Position numbers and translations under genes: made by a program
DNA from: a virus
Direction: 5' to 3' (one strand)
Virus record (IMG/VR): IMGVR_UViG_3300009506_000132
Coordinates: 1 to 31,458 of that record
Length of the DNA stretch: 31,458 nt
Notes under the pieces: model-generated
Told to the model about the DNA's origin: nothing
The model's database searches: none
What the model saw: only the letters and a program-made list of their open reading frames with translations
Shown here: piece by piece, positions 14,801 through 22,776 of the stretch
Position numbering within the stretch: position 1 is the first letter of the stretch
Layout: each line of letters begins with the position of its first letter

Positions 14801-15293
14801 GGTAGCTTTTCTCCATCAGGACAGCCCGCTTCTTCCAGCCGTTGCCGGCGAGCCATTTGGCACTAGCAAGTCTCGCCAGCGTCTCCATGCTGTCGCAACC
14901 TGCCGACCTTGCTTCTTCGTCGAGATGCCGCTCCATCTCCACTTGCCATTTCGCTCTGTCGTACCCAACCAGACCGATGACCGAAAGAACCAATGTCCCG
15001 TTGCGCCGCTCGTCGAACTCGTAGATGGCGCATGCGATCGGGCTCTCGCCCTCCCATGCGACCGACATCTTGAATTGACCCGAAGCGCATCGCTCTAGCA
15101 TCTCCCGCTCGTTGAGGCAGTCACCCGGTGCCCACTTCAACATCTTACGCAACTGGCCCTGAAGGGCCGACCAGATTACCGGCAGCTCGTGCGGGGGTGC
15201 GAGCCTAACTAATAACGGCGCGGTCTGTGAACCGTCTCCAGTCGGTTCCGTCGCTGAAGGCCATGACCGCTCCGCCTGTTTCGTCACTAACAT
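14778..15293 (-). CDS. GNAT-fold-like phage virion-region protein
   Basis: 171 residues. Residues about 28-165 read like an acetyltransferase-type fold: LVRLAPPHELPVIWSALQGQL, SVAWEGESPIACAIYEFDERRNGTLVLSVIGLVG, then LARLASAKWLAGNGWKKRAVLMEK, similar to the family's ending in which the protein passes from a helix to 'GWxxxxxxMxK'. Such GNAT-like proteins are found between nozzle and ejection genes in other podoviruses. Whether it is catalytic is unclear because no clear acetyl-CoA loop (Q/R-x-x-G-x-G/A) is seen. It overlaps the upstream gene by 89 bases. Confidence 0.58.
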   Translation of the reverse strand: MLVTKQAERSWPSATEPTGDGSQTAPLLVRLAPPHELPVIWSALQGQLRKMLKWAPGDCLNEREMLERCASGQFKMSVAWEGESPIACAIYEFDERRNGTLVLSVIGLVGYDRAKWQVEMERHLDEEARSAGCDSMETLARLASAKWLAGNGWKKRAVLMEKSYHGQDAET

Positions 15294-15486
15294 AGATCGT
15301 TGCGCCTTCCCATAGCGTGGCGTCAGGCACCGTAGCTACCGTATAGCTCATATGCTTTAGAGGGGCCACCATCCCCTCCGTCCCGTCCTTCATGAAGGCG
15401 GCGTTGACGCGGATGGAGATGAGGCGAAGGTGTTCGGTCTGATCGTGGTGTTGTATCGGTACGATCGGCCTTGATTGATCAGCCAC
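15205..15486 (-). CDS. Conserved small virion-region protein
   Basis: 93 residues from GTG 15486. The C-terminal half (YTVATVPDATLWEGATIYVSDETGGAVMAFSDGTDWRRFTDRAVIS) matches a short beta-rich module often seen at the end of phage tail fibres and in small stand-alone phage proteins. It follows the nozzle-like gene with an 8-base overlap. It could be a fibre or nozzle accessory; the function is unknown. Confidence 0.62.
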   Translation of the reverse strand: MADQSRPIVPIQHHDQTEHLRLISIRVNAAFMKDGTEGMVAPLKHMSYTVATVPDATLWEGATIYVSDETGGAVMAFSDGTDWRRFTDRAVIS

Positions 15487-16963
15487 GCCGGCCTCCAGAG
15501 GCTAGATGCTTGCGCTCCACCATCACGCCGACAGCCTTCGACCAGTCGCCTGAAATAGTAAGCTCAAACCTGTTGTAGCGAGCGTTAACCCTGCACGGGA
15601 TGCGACCGCCACGCTTTGACAGTGGCTCAGTGTAGGAGACAACATCAGAGACATCGTTCCTTGAGCCGACGCGGGCTGACAGGGTGACGTCGTCGCCTTC
15701 GACGAAGGGCCTGAACCCCTTCACCTTGCTTCTTACGTCCGCAGAGAACATGAACTCTCCGGTCTCGATTAGGGCTTCACGGGCGGCCCCATCAAAAAAA
15801 CCGTGCTTGTAATTTTCGTCGAACATAGAAACGCCACGCTGGCCACCAACCCACGTCGGGCTGTCGAGCGAGATGTCCATGTCGTCGATCGACGAGTAGA
15901 GGCTATCGAGCCCTTCAAGGGTGACCGCAGAACTGGATGCCTCCCACAGCAGCTCATGCACCTGCGCAATCTCAGACCACTTCTGTCTGCCAAAGTCATA
16001 GCAAACAATTTTGTTCGGCTGCCCGGAGATACTGCCCTGCCCCGGGTAGCCCCAGAAGATGCGATGACCGCGAGGATCAGCCACCGCCGTGATGCGGTAG
16101 GAGTATGTGGCGTCGATGTCAGCAAGCACGGTGTCGTCGACTTGGTTCAGGCCGATCGGGTCGGCCCGGGAGCCGGACGTGAGCTGGAAGAAGCCCTTGC
16201 TCGACAGGAAAAAGATGATGTCATTCGCACGCACCGCCGCCCCGGGCGCGAGCAGCCCCAGACCGGGCACCGTCTCGTCCAGCTGGAATATGGTCGGTGT
16301 GCCCACATACTGCGCCCGCGTGATGCTTTCGTCCTGCATGATGACACCATACTCACCACCAAAAATCCGCTGGATTTTGCGCTGAGTAAGATCCCGGTAA
16401 TCGGCCTGCGTGGCAGCTGAGACGGTCCAGTCAGTGGGGTCGCCGATAGCTGGCCAGCGGACGCGCCACGGCACCTCACCATCTGTGGCGTCGTTGGTGT
16501 AGCCCGCGAAGACGAAGTCGCGAACGACGGCAATGTGCTTGAACTTCAGCGCCGTTGTCAGGTCGGCAAACGTGGAACCGCCAAGATCAATCGTCTGGGG
16601 ATTGTCGGCGTAGTTTGTGGCAATCACCGTCCCCTTCCACCGGCCAAACTCCCAGCGCTCACCAGTCGCAGTCGAGTAGCCGCCGACCTTCGAGCTATCC
16701 GTCCATGTGTCGGAGACGTTGCGGTAGAGCTTCGAGGCGTCACCAGCATATTGAAAGACGGCGTCGGTGTCGTCGCGCGTCTGCACCGCTCCGCGAGGAT
16801 ACGCCGTTAGTGCCGAGGACACCGAGTTGAATGTTTTCCAAGGGGCGTACCCCGACGCCGCCGGGATAACATTGAGGGCTCGCAGTACGCCCTCGGAAAC
16901 GGTCATGTCTGCCTTGTCGGGCATCCATGGCCCGAACTCGAAGACCTTCGGCGGGATGTTCAC
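15479..16963 (-). CDS. Tail nozzle / packaged-DNA stabilisation protein
   Basis: 494 residues from GTG 16963, coupled to the adaptor stop as GTGA. It is beta-rich throughout with repeated blades (for example WKGTVIATNYADNPQTIDL, FKHIAVVRDFVFAGYTND, IFFLSSKGFFQLTSG, IVCYDFGRQKWSEI), as in the beta-propeller nozzle proteins of podoviruses (T7 gp12 and P22 gp10 types). In the virion it would form the tip of the short tail and hold packaged DNA. Its place directly after the adaptor supports this. Confidence 0.74.
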   Translation of the reverse strand: MNIPPKVFEFGPWMPDKADMTVSEGVLRALNVIPAASGYAPWKTFNSVSSALTAYPRGAVQTRDDTDAVFQYAGDASKLYRNVSDTWTDSSKVGGYSTATGERWEFGRWKGTVIATNYADNPQTIDLGGSTFADLTTALKFKHIAVVRDFVFAGYTNDATDGEVPWRVRWPAIGDPTDWTVSAATQADYRDLTQRKIQRIFGGEYGVIMQDESITRAQYVGTPTIFQLDETVPGLGLLAPGAAVRANDIIFFLSSKGFFQLTSGSRADPIGLNQVDDTVLADIDATYSYRITAVADPRGHRIFWGYPGQGSISGQPNKIVCYDFGRQKWSEIAQVHELLWEASSSAVTLEGLDSLYSSIDDMDISLDSPTWVGGQRGVSMFDENYKHGFFDGAAREALIETGEFMFSADVRSKVKGFRPFVEGDDVTLSARVGSRNDVSDVVSYTEPLSKRGGRIPCRVNARYNRFELTISGDWSKAVGVMVERKHLASGGRRG

Positions 16964-17577
16964 GGCGTAGCCCCCAGAACGCGCTCTTGCGGGGCTGACC
17001 CGCGCATAGACTTCATGTGGCTCATGTTGGCGTCAGCAAGTCCAGTGTCGAACGCCGCACGCCACGTCGGCAGCCGCTCGTCATTGTCGAGGAACGTCTC
17101 TGCCTCCAGCAGTGCGCCGTACAGGTAGAGGTCCGGGCACTCTGTGAGGATGCCGTTGGATTGATTGGTCGAGCTGAGGGTGGTGACCTTGGCGTAGTAG
17201 ATCATCTCCACCGAGTAAGCGCTGTCCGGGACCTTGTCGAACTCGATTTCTTCATGGACGGTGTACCAGCCCGGCTTGCCGCTCGCGGAGCTAATCTTCG
17301 AGGTCATATCGTCAAGCGAGGTGTATTTCAGCCTCGTGACCGGGTCGGTAATGAGCCGGCAGATTTGCATCTGCAGATATTTTTCAGGAAGGGCCAGATA
17401 CCGAGCGCTCGTGCTCGCCGATGCCTGCCCCCTCTTAATCATCCCCCTGATGCGCAGCTTGCGCTGTATCTTCGCCTCGGCGAGGGTGATGAACCCGGGG
17501 ATGCGTGCCGTCAGATCGTCGCGGTCGAGCCACTCAGCGATCTCTGTCTTCAGGTCGTCGTAACTGTCAAAGCTCAT
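16960..17577 (-). CDS. Head-tail adaptor protein (SU10/T7-type)
   Basis: 205 residues. It begins MSFDSYDDLKTEIAEWLDRDDLTARIPGFITLAEAKIQRKLR, the usual helical start of podovirus adaptors (P22 gp4, T7 gp11, SU10 adaptor). The end contains DLYLYGALLEAETFLDNDERLPTWRAAFDTGL, the conserved closing helix pair. The protein would sit as a ring below the portal and receive the nozzle. The next gene is the nozzle-like protein, as expected. Confidence 0.82.
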   Translation of the reverse strand: MSFDSYDDLKTEIAEWLDRDDLTARIPGFITLAEAKIQRKLRIRGMIKRGQASASTSARYLALPEKYLQMQICRLITDPVTRLKYTSLDDMTSKISSASGKPGWYTVHEEIEFDKVPDSAYSVEMIYYAKVTTLSSTNQSNGILTECPDLYLYGALLEAETFLDNDERLPTWRAAFDTGLADANMSHMKSMRGSAPQERVLGATP

Positions 17578-17589
17578 GGGAAGGCCCCC

Positions 17590-19458
17590 TCAGCAGCAAT
17601 CATCTGAGCCCGTTTGCTCGGTCTGTTCATCAAACACATTCGTCTGCTCACCCTGCTCGGACCAGCCGTCGCTCCCTTCCGACTGTTCGCTAAACGCAGT
17701 CATACCATCTTCAGCCTGATCGGACCATGTCCCAGTGTCCTCCGTCTGCTCGGTGTAGGAGCCTGTCTGCTCTGCGCGGCAAACGAAGCGCACCACCTGC
17801 GCAATCGACGCGGCAATGGATGCTGAGACCGACAGCGTCAGCGTTTTGGCCGCAGACACCGTAAGCGCCGCAGAGGCGGAGACTGAATGCGTCACGCTCT
17901 TGACTGCCGACACCGTTGTAGCGACAGCCGCGCTGATGCCGAGCGCTACAGATCGAGCGATCGATACCGTCGCAGTCACAGGAGCCGTTGCGATTTTCCC
18001 GACCGTAGCCGTCGACGAGGCAACCGCAGAAACTGCAGCTGACACGTTCTGCACCGTCACCTTGACGGCGGTGTTCACCACCGTCAGCAGGGCGCTGGCG
18101 GAGACCGACTTCGATACACTCTTCAACGCCGCCACCGTCGCGCCAATCGCAGCCGAGACGTTTTTCGCCACCGACTTGACGGTGCTCACGGTCAGAGACG
18201 CGGGTGCGCTCGCTTTCTTCTGAACTGACTTCACCGTGCTTGCCGTCAAAGATAGCGCCGCTGAAACTGACTTGTTCGTTGTCGACCCGCCCGTCGTGTA
18301 AACGATGTCCAAGGTCGCCACGTTTGAGGCACCGGCACTGTAGTCGTATAGGCCGATTGAATTGGCACCAGTGCCCGCAGCGACGATGAGCGCAGCAAAG
18401 CGCATCGCATTGCTCGACGACCACCCAGACCGATCCACTAACTCTTGGATGACGGTTTGGACATCAATAGCTGGAGTTCCCGACGCCGTTCCAGAGGGGA
18501 CACTGAACTGCCCGTAGGCGGTTGTCGTTGTTATATGCTGAGGGCCATTGCTGGTCGCCCACGCCGAAGCATTGTCAACATCATCCCCCCGGATGCGAAA
18601 CGTGCGAGGCGAGTTGGTGATGTTCCTGTAGACTACATGCAGGGTCAAAGTCGCAGATGAGATCGTCGCCCCTTGCGGCACTGCGACGGTCGTGAACCTC
18701 CACCCAGCTCGGAAAAAACCGAGGGAGGGAGACCACCCAACAAAATCGGAATTGCCGGCAGTGCCTATTGAAGCGTAGCCGACATACCCCCATGCATCGT
18801 CTCCAGTTGCGACGATGCTCTCATTGACTGTTGGGTCAATGCGCACTGGGTAGGCGACGCCTTGGTCTGTCCAGCTCTCATCGCCGCGCAGTTGGCTGCG
18901 AAGATATCTCCGGTCTGTAACCCTCCCCGTCCACTCGACAACGAGGTCATCACCATCCCATGTCTGCGTGATCTCGCAGAACTTCCCCTCTGCATCCTTC
19001 GCGACGATGGGGCTGATTAACTCGCGCCGCCCAAGGATTGTCCACCGCCATGACCGTTGGGCGCTCGCGGACTTGAGGACGAGGTTCGCTAAAACACCGA
19101 TCCCGGCCGGGACCAGCTCCCAATCGACGTCAGGGGCTATTTCTCGATAGACATACCCTCGACCCTCCGGCACCGGAGGTATTGGCCGGGAGCTGCCCGT
19201 CTGCAGCTCAACCGATACCTCGGCCCCGGTTGTGCTTGTGTACCGATAAGCTGGAGCCGTCCTCGATATGCGGAGCGCGTATGGAGCTTGATCTATGAGT
19301 AAATCGCCGCGATCAACGCGAGCCTGCATGTTGCGCTCGCGCCATACACCATTCGCGTCGGCATAATGCTGCCCTCGCTGCAGACGCAGAAGAAAGCGTC
19401 CGTCTCCGAGGTCAAATGTTTTGCTGTCGCGCCTCCGCTTCTCGACTACCTCCCTCAC
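17590..19458 (-). CDS. Repeat-containing tail fibre / adhesin-like protein with DNRLRE-type domain
   Basis: 622 residues from GTG 19458, chosen because it overlaps the sulfotransferase stop as GTGA and follows GGGGAG; a TTG at 19530 is possible. The N-terminal part (FDLGDGRFLLRLQRGQHYADANGVWRE) is typical of phage surface proteins with a DNRLRE-like beta-sandwich, here about residues 208-390 (ATISSATLTLHVVY, AIDVQTVIQELVDRSGW, then LIVAAGTGANSIGLYDY). Residues 396-551 hold about nine degenerate 18-residue repeats of the type K-S-V-x-x-x-V-S-A-x-x-x-x-T-V-x-x. Residues 563-618 hold about six acidic 10-residue repeats with EQ and one aromatic. The protein ends in Cys-Cys. Probably a virion surface fibre. 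Confidence 0.7.
   Translation of the reverse strand: MREVVEKRRRDSKTFDLGDGRFLLRLQRGQHYADANGVWRERNMQARVDRGDLLIDQAPYALRISRTAPAYRYTSTTGAEVSVELQTGSSRPIPPVPEGRGYVYREIAPDVDWELVPAGIGVLANLVLKSASAQRSWRWTILGRRELISPIVAKDAEGKFCEITQTWDGDDLVVEWTGRVTDRRYLRSQLRGDESWTDQGVAYPVRIDPTVNESIVATGDDAWGYVGYASIGTAGNSDFVGWSPSLGFFRAGWRFTTVAVPQGATISSATLTLHVVYRNITNSPRTFRIRGDDVDNASAWATSNGPQHITTTTAYGQFSVPSGTASGTPAIDVQTVIQELVDRSGWSSSNAMRFAALIVAAGTGANSIGLYDYSAGASNVATLDIVYTTGGSTTNKSVSAALSLTASTVKSVQKKASAPASLTVSTVKSVAKNVSAAIGATVAALKSVSKSVSASALLTVVNTAVKVTVQNVSAAVSAVASSTATVGKIATAPVTATVSIARSVALGISAAVATTVSAVKSVTHSVSASAALTVSAAKTLTLSVSASIAASIAQVVRFVCRAEQTGSYTEQTEDTGTWSDQAEDGMTAFSEQSEGSDGWSEQGEQTNVFDEQTEQTGSDDCC
17611..17772 (-). repeat. 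Acidic 10-residue peptide repeat region
   Basis: About six tandem units of the form E/D-Q-x-E-x-x-x-x-W/F/Y-S/T/D (for example EQTEDTGTWS, EQSEGSDGWS, EQGEQTNVFD). They are strongly acidic and carry one aromatic residue per unit. They close the adhesin-like protein just before its terminal Cys-Cys. Confidence 0.8.
17806..18273 (-). repeat. 18-residue Ser/Ala/Val/Lys repeat region
   Basis: About nine degenerate tandem units averaging 18 residues (KSVAKNVSAAIGATVAAL, KSVTHSVSASAALTVSAA and relatives). Each has a KSV start, a VSA core and a TVxx end, with no charged residues other than the lysine. The pattern suggests a fibrous stalk of alternating beta strands. Confidence 0.82.
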
Positions 19459-20114
19459 CGGACGCTCCCCCCGAACCGAATATTCAGTCGGTTCGGCACC
19501 GATGCTGCGGCGTCTGGATCGACCGGCCAACCATGGTTGCGAAGACGTTTGAAGGTGGCTACTGGGTTCTTCATCACGTCACCCAGCCAGACTTCGTCGA
19601 CAGACAGAACCGACCTGCGATCCCGTAAGCAATCTATGACGCGGCGCAGGCGCTTCTCAAAATGTGGGTCAGCGGTCTCTTCCTGCATGCCGAAAGCAGC
19701 AATCATTGAAGCCCGTATCTCTTCTGTGGGGCGGCGCATGAAGATGATGCGATACCGGAGCGTCGGCAGCATTCGATCCACCGCGCCCCACAGGCATTTG
19801 ATCAACTTCCCCTCGAACTGGGCAGGGAAATCGTGAGCCTGATAATCGGCTGTGTCCAGTTCGTAGTAGTCCTCGTTGGGAACATACCCATCAGGGACAT
19901 CAGCCTCGCCCCACATGGCATTCATGCGCTGGTCACGCTCTCGACTGAAGGATGCGTCCATGCCCCCGGCGATGAGAGAACGCATCATCATGCTCGTCCC
20001 AGAGCGCATGTACCCTGAGACGACGTAGGTCGTGACCTCGCTGTTGCTCGATGGAGCTAGCGAAGCCTCATTACCCTTGGTCGAGAACCACGTCGAAGGT
20101 GAAAGCAATCGCAT
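19455..20114 (-). CDS. Sulfotransferase-family protein
   Basis: 219 residues. YVVSGYMRSGTSMMMRSLIAGGM (30-52) matches the 5'-phosphosulfate-binding loop of bacterial sulfotransferase-like proteins (V-S-G-x-x-R-S-G-T-S-M-M). YRIIFMRRPTEEIRASMIAAFG (about 119-140) matches the 3'-phosphate-binding region (V-I-F-M-R-R-x-x-x-E-x-x-x-S). Such enzymes transfer sulfate from PAPS to sugars, peptides or small molecules; a P-loop kinase-like activity is an alternative. It lies in the structural operon between a small virion gene and the adhesin-like gene, overlapping the first by 44 bases and coupled to the second. Its target may be a virion or cell-surface component, but this is inference. Confidence 0.8.
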   Translation of the reverse strand: MRLLSPSTWFSTKGNEASLAPSSNSEVTTYVVSGYMRSGTSMMMRSLIAGGMDASFSRERDQRMNAMWGEADVPDGYVPNEDYYELDTADYQAHDFPAQFEGKLIKCLWGAVDRMLPTLRYRIIFMRRPTEEIRASMIAAFGMQEETADPHFEKRLRRVIDCLRDRRSVLSVDEVWLGDVMKNPVATFKRLRNHGWPVDPDAAASVPNRLNIRFGGSVR

Positions 20115-20439
20115 CGCCGTTGCTCAAATTGATCACCGTGAAGTCGGCGTATGCCTTCATCACCGCGCCGGTCGCGGCGGAAAAGAGACCCACCTCGGTG
20201 ATTGCTCTGGCGGCGGTTGCGGTGATTGTCCCCGTCACCCGCATCGTGTCGTCGGTAGTGTTGGTGGTCGCAGCTGCCATCGTCCCGGCAGTGCGGGTCT
20301 CAGCGGAGGCGGTCGCTAGATCGGTCGCGGTCGCGCCCTGCCCAGAGCCCGTGCCCCAGCCGAGATGGCGGACGGCATTGTCCGCCACCATCGCATCGAC
20401 AAATGACTTTAGGCCTGTATTAGTGACTGTCGACGCCAT
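20071..20439 (-). CDS. Conserved small structural protein
   Basis: 122 residues. It begins MASTVTNTGLKSFVDAMV and has a Ala/Thr-rich centre and a beta-rich end (ITEVGLFSAATGAVMKAYADFTVINLSNGDAIAFTFDVV). This layout is common to small phage proteins encoded between capsid and tail genes and probably belonging to the virion or tail fibre base. The start has GGAGG upstream. No precise role can be given. Confidence 0.65.
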   Translation of the reverse strand: MASTVTNTGLKSFVDAMVADNAVRHLGWGTGSGQGATATDLATASAETRTAGTMAAATTNTTDDTMRVTGTITATAARAITEVGLFSAATGAVMKAYADFTVINLSNGDAIAFTFDVVLDQG

Positions 20440-20618
20440 TGCCTAAACCTCCAATAAGGGCGCTTCACGAAGATCAGCACCGGGTGCTTCAGCGTGTAGA
20501 GCTGCTTTTGCAGCCAGCTCTTGTGGGCAAGCCTGCCCCAGTTCTCCACGTTTCCATTTGCCCTTGTGATTACTGCGTCAGCGTTGACGACGCGCTTGGT
20601 GACGGTCGACTGCCTCAT
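20409..20618 (-). CDS. Small basic phage protein (69 aa)
   Basis: 69 residues with a strong AAGGAGA ribosome site and an ATGA overlap with the preceding stop. It contains ADAVITRANGNVENWGRLAH, a pattern seen in small phage proteins between capsid and tail genes, and ends in aromatic and arginine-rich sequence (VKRPYWRFRQWRRQ). It overlaps the next gene by 31 bases. Function unknown. Confidence 0.65.
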   Translation of the reverse strand: MRQSTVTKRVVNADAVITRANGNVENWGRLAHKSWLQKQLYTLKHPVLIFVKRPYWRFRQWRRQSLIQA

Positions 20619-20986
20619 GCTGTTCTCCTTAGATCAACTCTTCCGGGGGCGGTGCGAAACTTGCTCAAGTCGGGGTTATTGAGCAGCTTGTTCCAGAGGT
20701 CCTTGGACCTGTCAGTCTTCGACAGCATCAGCTCCCGAAAACTAATCTTGTGGATGCGGCATACCTCCATGAGGACAACGCCGGGGATAGACGCCACCTT
20801 CCGGCCGAAGATGGGGTGGTCGTTCTTGCGGTCGAAGTCGTTCAGCTCCTTCCGGTTGGTGTCCAGTATCGGCTCCACGTCCTCGACGGTTTCGACGGTG
20901 ATCTTCTCCCGCCCATCGTCGCCAACGTGGAGCCAATACCGATCGATGCGGTGGCCCGACCTCTCCTGTCCGAGCAGCTTGGCCAT
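20615..20986 (-). CDS. Conserved phage head-tail region protein
   Basis: 123 residues from ATG 20986, 2 bases after the upstream stop. An in-frame start at 21079 would add an Arg/His-rich segment that is the neighbouring gene out of frame. Features include RYWLHVGDDGREKITVETVEDVEPILDTNRKEL, IPGVVLMEVCRIHKIS and a closing NNPDLSKFRTAPGRVD. Proteins with this 'N-x-P-x-x-x-K-F-R-T-x-x-G-R' ending are conserved in phage structural operons near the capsid gene; their role is unknown. Confidence 0.7.
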   Translation of the reverse strand: MAKLLGQERSGHRIDRYWLHVGDDGREKITVETVEDVEPILDTNRKELNDFDRKNDHPIFGRKVASIPGVVLMEVCRIHKISFRELMLSKTDRSKDLWNKLLNNPDLSKFRTAPGRVDLRRTA

Positions 20987-20988
20987 GG

Positions 20989-21324
20989 CTAGAGCGTGTA
21001 CCCAGCCATGTTCACGGCAGACAGCACGCTGGTGCCGCCGGCCGCGACAGTGACGGCGACGGTGTCGCCGGCACTGCACTCGATCGGAGCTGAGAAGTCG
21101 ATGAACATCTGGACCGTGACGTACCAGCTCATCACAACGGCATTGTTGATCTTGAGCTGGACAAGCACGCCAGTCGCCGTCTCCGCCGCCGCCCCGAACG
21201 TCACGCTCAGATGCGTGACGAAGTGGCGGTTGGCCCCGTCTGCTGCGGCCTTGGTGACGGTCTGGGCGGCGTTGGCTGAGCTGACGCCCGTCTCAATCCA
21301 GTCTGCGGGCTTGTGCCTCAGCAT
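20989..21324 (-). CDS. Small beta-rich virion protein (candidate capsid accessory)
   Basis: 111 residues. It is beta-rich and Ala/Thr/Val-rich with few charges (ATGVLVQLKINNAVVMSWYVTVQMFIDFSAPIECSAGDTVAVTV). It has no membrane or signal segment. It follows the 124-residue beta-rich protein by 2 bases; the two lie directly after the capsid gene, where decoration or head-fibre proteins are usual. No sequence family recognised, so the role is positional inference. Confidence 0.62.
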   Translation of the reverse strand: MLRHKPADWIETGVSSANAAQTVTKAAADGANRHFVTHLSVTFGAAAETATGVLVQLKINNAVVMSWYVTVQMFIDFSAPIECSAGDTVAVTVAAGGTSVLSAVNMAGYTL

Positions 21325-21326
21325 GG

Positions 21327-21701
21327 TTAGGTGGCCTCCAGCTCCAGCGTGACCACTACCTTCACGGTGTTGGTGGACGCGCCGTTCGTTTCGATTTCGA
21401 TGGCTTGCCCTTCCGTGAAGGAGTTGAGAGCTGTTGGCGTTGCGCTGTCGACGTCGCCGGCAGCGGAACTGGCGGTGGCAATGGTGACCGCGCCGCCGGT
21501 AACCGCCACGCCACCAATCTTGGCGGTGAGGACAGCGTTGGCGGTGGCGATCGCGCCATTGAGTGCCGTCCAGATTTTCTTGATCTTCCCACGGAAGCCC
21601 GGGACAACGTAGACCTGCCCGGCGGTGGAGACGTCGTCAATCTCGACGGTGATGAAGCGGGACGTGAGCCGGACCTGCTTCGGATAAGTGCTATCAGTCA
21701 T
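21327..21701 (-). CDS. Small beta-rich virion protein (candidate capsid decoration)
   Basis: 124 residues. Beta-rich pattern with RFITVEIDDVSTAGQVYVVPGFRGKIKKIWTALNG at the start and a Thr/Val-rich closing strand. It begins with the 14-bp motif GAGGGATTAACCAG directly before the ATG, giving a strong ribosome site. It is separated from the capsid gene by about 120 bases that include a hairpin, suggesting separate tuning of expression. A decoration or head-fibre role is inferred from position. Confidence 0.65.
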   Translation of the reverse strand: MTDSTYPKQVRLTSRFITVEIDDVSTAGQVYVVPGFRGKIKKIWTALNGAIATANAVLTAKIGGVAVTGGAVTIATASSAAGDVDSATPTALNSFTEGQAIEIETNGASTNTVKVVVTLELEAT

Positions 21702-21715
21702 CTGGTTAATCCCTC
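21702..21715 (-). promoter_or_regulatory. 14-bp start-site motif, copy 3
   Basis: GAGGGATTAACCAG on the minus strand touches the ATG of the 124-residue gene. Identical copies are at 21-34 (inside the ruvC-like frame), 9975-9988 (at the endolysin GTG) and 27222-27235 (6 bases before the 177-residue gene). GAGGG can pair with 16S rRNA, but the conserved ATTAACCAG spacer is more than a ribosome site needs. Confidence 0.6.
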
Positions 21716-21766
21716 TTGCTCAGACGTGCCTCTGGTTCGCTTGCTGGCGGTGCCCCTATGCGAGGA

Positions 21767-21794
21767 AGGGGGAAGGGTCTAGGCCCCTCCCCCT
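21767..21794 (-). terminator. Hairpin downstream of the major capsid gene
   Basis: An 11-bp stem (21767-21777 with 21784-21794) with a 6-base loop. One position is G-U on minus-strand RNA and C-A on plus-strand RNA, so it fits minus-strand transcripts. No U-run follows, so partial termination or RNA stabilisation of the capsid message is more likely than full stop. Confidence 0.5.
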
Positions 21795-21824
21795 CCGTCT
21801 CTGGGCGCTCGTCGGCTGGCGTCC

Positions 21825-22772
21825 TTACGAGGTGGTCAGGTCACGAATGACGAACGAGGACTTCTCGTTGCAGGCCTCCAGAGTGTACTCCGAGAGGATT
21901 TGCTTCCGATCAGTGTCGCCGGTTTTTGCCAGCTCCTCGGTCACCATGTTTCGGCCCGGGAGGAATGCGACCTTCCAATACTCCATGTCCAGCCCGAACA
22001 CGTTGCTCGCGCTGGTGAAGCGATCGGGCACCAGCTTATAGTTCCCGAAGTCACCTTCATAAATATCGAAGGTGGCATGGAGGGTCTTGTCCTCCGCCTT
22101 CTGAACCTTGGTGCCGCCGCCGAAGGTGGAGGCAATCTGCCGGTTGAAGGAGCCGCTGAGCAGGATGCCCGGGTTGCCACCGTTGTCCCAGCAGGTCTTG
22201 CCGACCGTCTTGAGCATGTCCTCGGTGAACTGGCGGGCGGTGCCGGCGACGTAGGCGTCGGTGCCGTCACCCGTGGGCTCGGTGCCATCGCCAGCGTTGC
22301 TGACGGCGGTGATGATCCACGAGGGAACACCCGCCAGCTCGCGCGGCGTGGTGTCGTTGCCGGCGACACGGGCGTTGTCCGCGAGGAGCATCTTCTCCAT
22401 GTCGCGCTTCAGCTCACGGGCACGCTTGAGCATCTGATAGTCCATCTCGTCGGCGCGGCCGGCGGTGGTCACAGAACGAGCGGTGCCGGTCACGCGAGCA
22501 ACCTTGTCGGAGATTTGCGTATAATTTCCCCGGCGGGTGGTCGGTGAGCTGGCGTCAGTGGTGGCGTCGTCACCTTCGATAACGACGTTGGTGCCGGACG
22601 CAGCGGCGAGGCTGTCGACCTGCCATTCGTGGTAGGTGTTGGTAGCCTCGTTATGGGCCGCCATCGACAGGAACGGCACCTCCACGGGGGAGACGTCGTA
22701 AATGACATCAGAAAGGTCTTCTCTGATACCGACCATATCGTTGGTGGCGTAGGTATTTGACGGCTGAGCCAT
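21825..22772 (-). CDS. Major capsid protein (SU10/DUF5309-like)
   Basis: 315 residues. Begins MAQPSNTYATNDMVGIREDLSDVIYDVSPVEVPFLSM, the typical start of the SU10-type (DUF5309) HK97-fold capsid family. It is followed by ATNTYHEWQVDSLA, GNYTQISDKVARVTGTAR (about 93-110) and a long spine helix (MDYQMLKRARELKRDMEKMLL, about 119-140). The end is beta-rich. Length fits the family. The preceding gene is the scaffold and the portal lies upstream, the standard head order. It is followed by a hairpin, as often seen after capsid genes. Confidence 0.87.
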   Translation of the reverse strand: MAQPSNTYATNDMVGIREDLSDVIYDVSPVEVPFLSMAAHNEATNTYHEWQVDSLAAASGTNVVIEGDDATTDASSPTTRRGNYTQISDKVARVTGTARSVTTAGRADEMDYQMLKRARELKRDMEKMLLADNARVAGNDTTPRELAGVPSWIITAVSNAGDGTEPTGDGTDAYVAGTARQFTEDMLKTVGKTCWDNGGNPGILLSGSFNRQIASTFGGGTKVQKAEDKTLHATFDIYEGDFGNYKLVPDRFTSASNVFGLDMEYWKVAFLPGRNMVTEELAKTGDTDRKQILSEYTLEACNEKSSFVIRDLTTS

Positions 22773-22776
22773 CTGA

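Noticed and set aside
17816-18223. Plus-strand Ala/Thr/Asp-rich frame of 135 residues
   Set aside because: It is the antisense image of the 18-residue repeat array and mirrors its periodicity; it has no supporting start signal.
17806-18273. Tandem repeats considered as a CRISPR array or DNA-level minisatellite
   Set aside because: The repeats are conserved as peptide, not as DNA; there are no identical repeats with unique spacers and the reading frame is open throughout.
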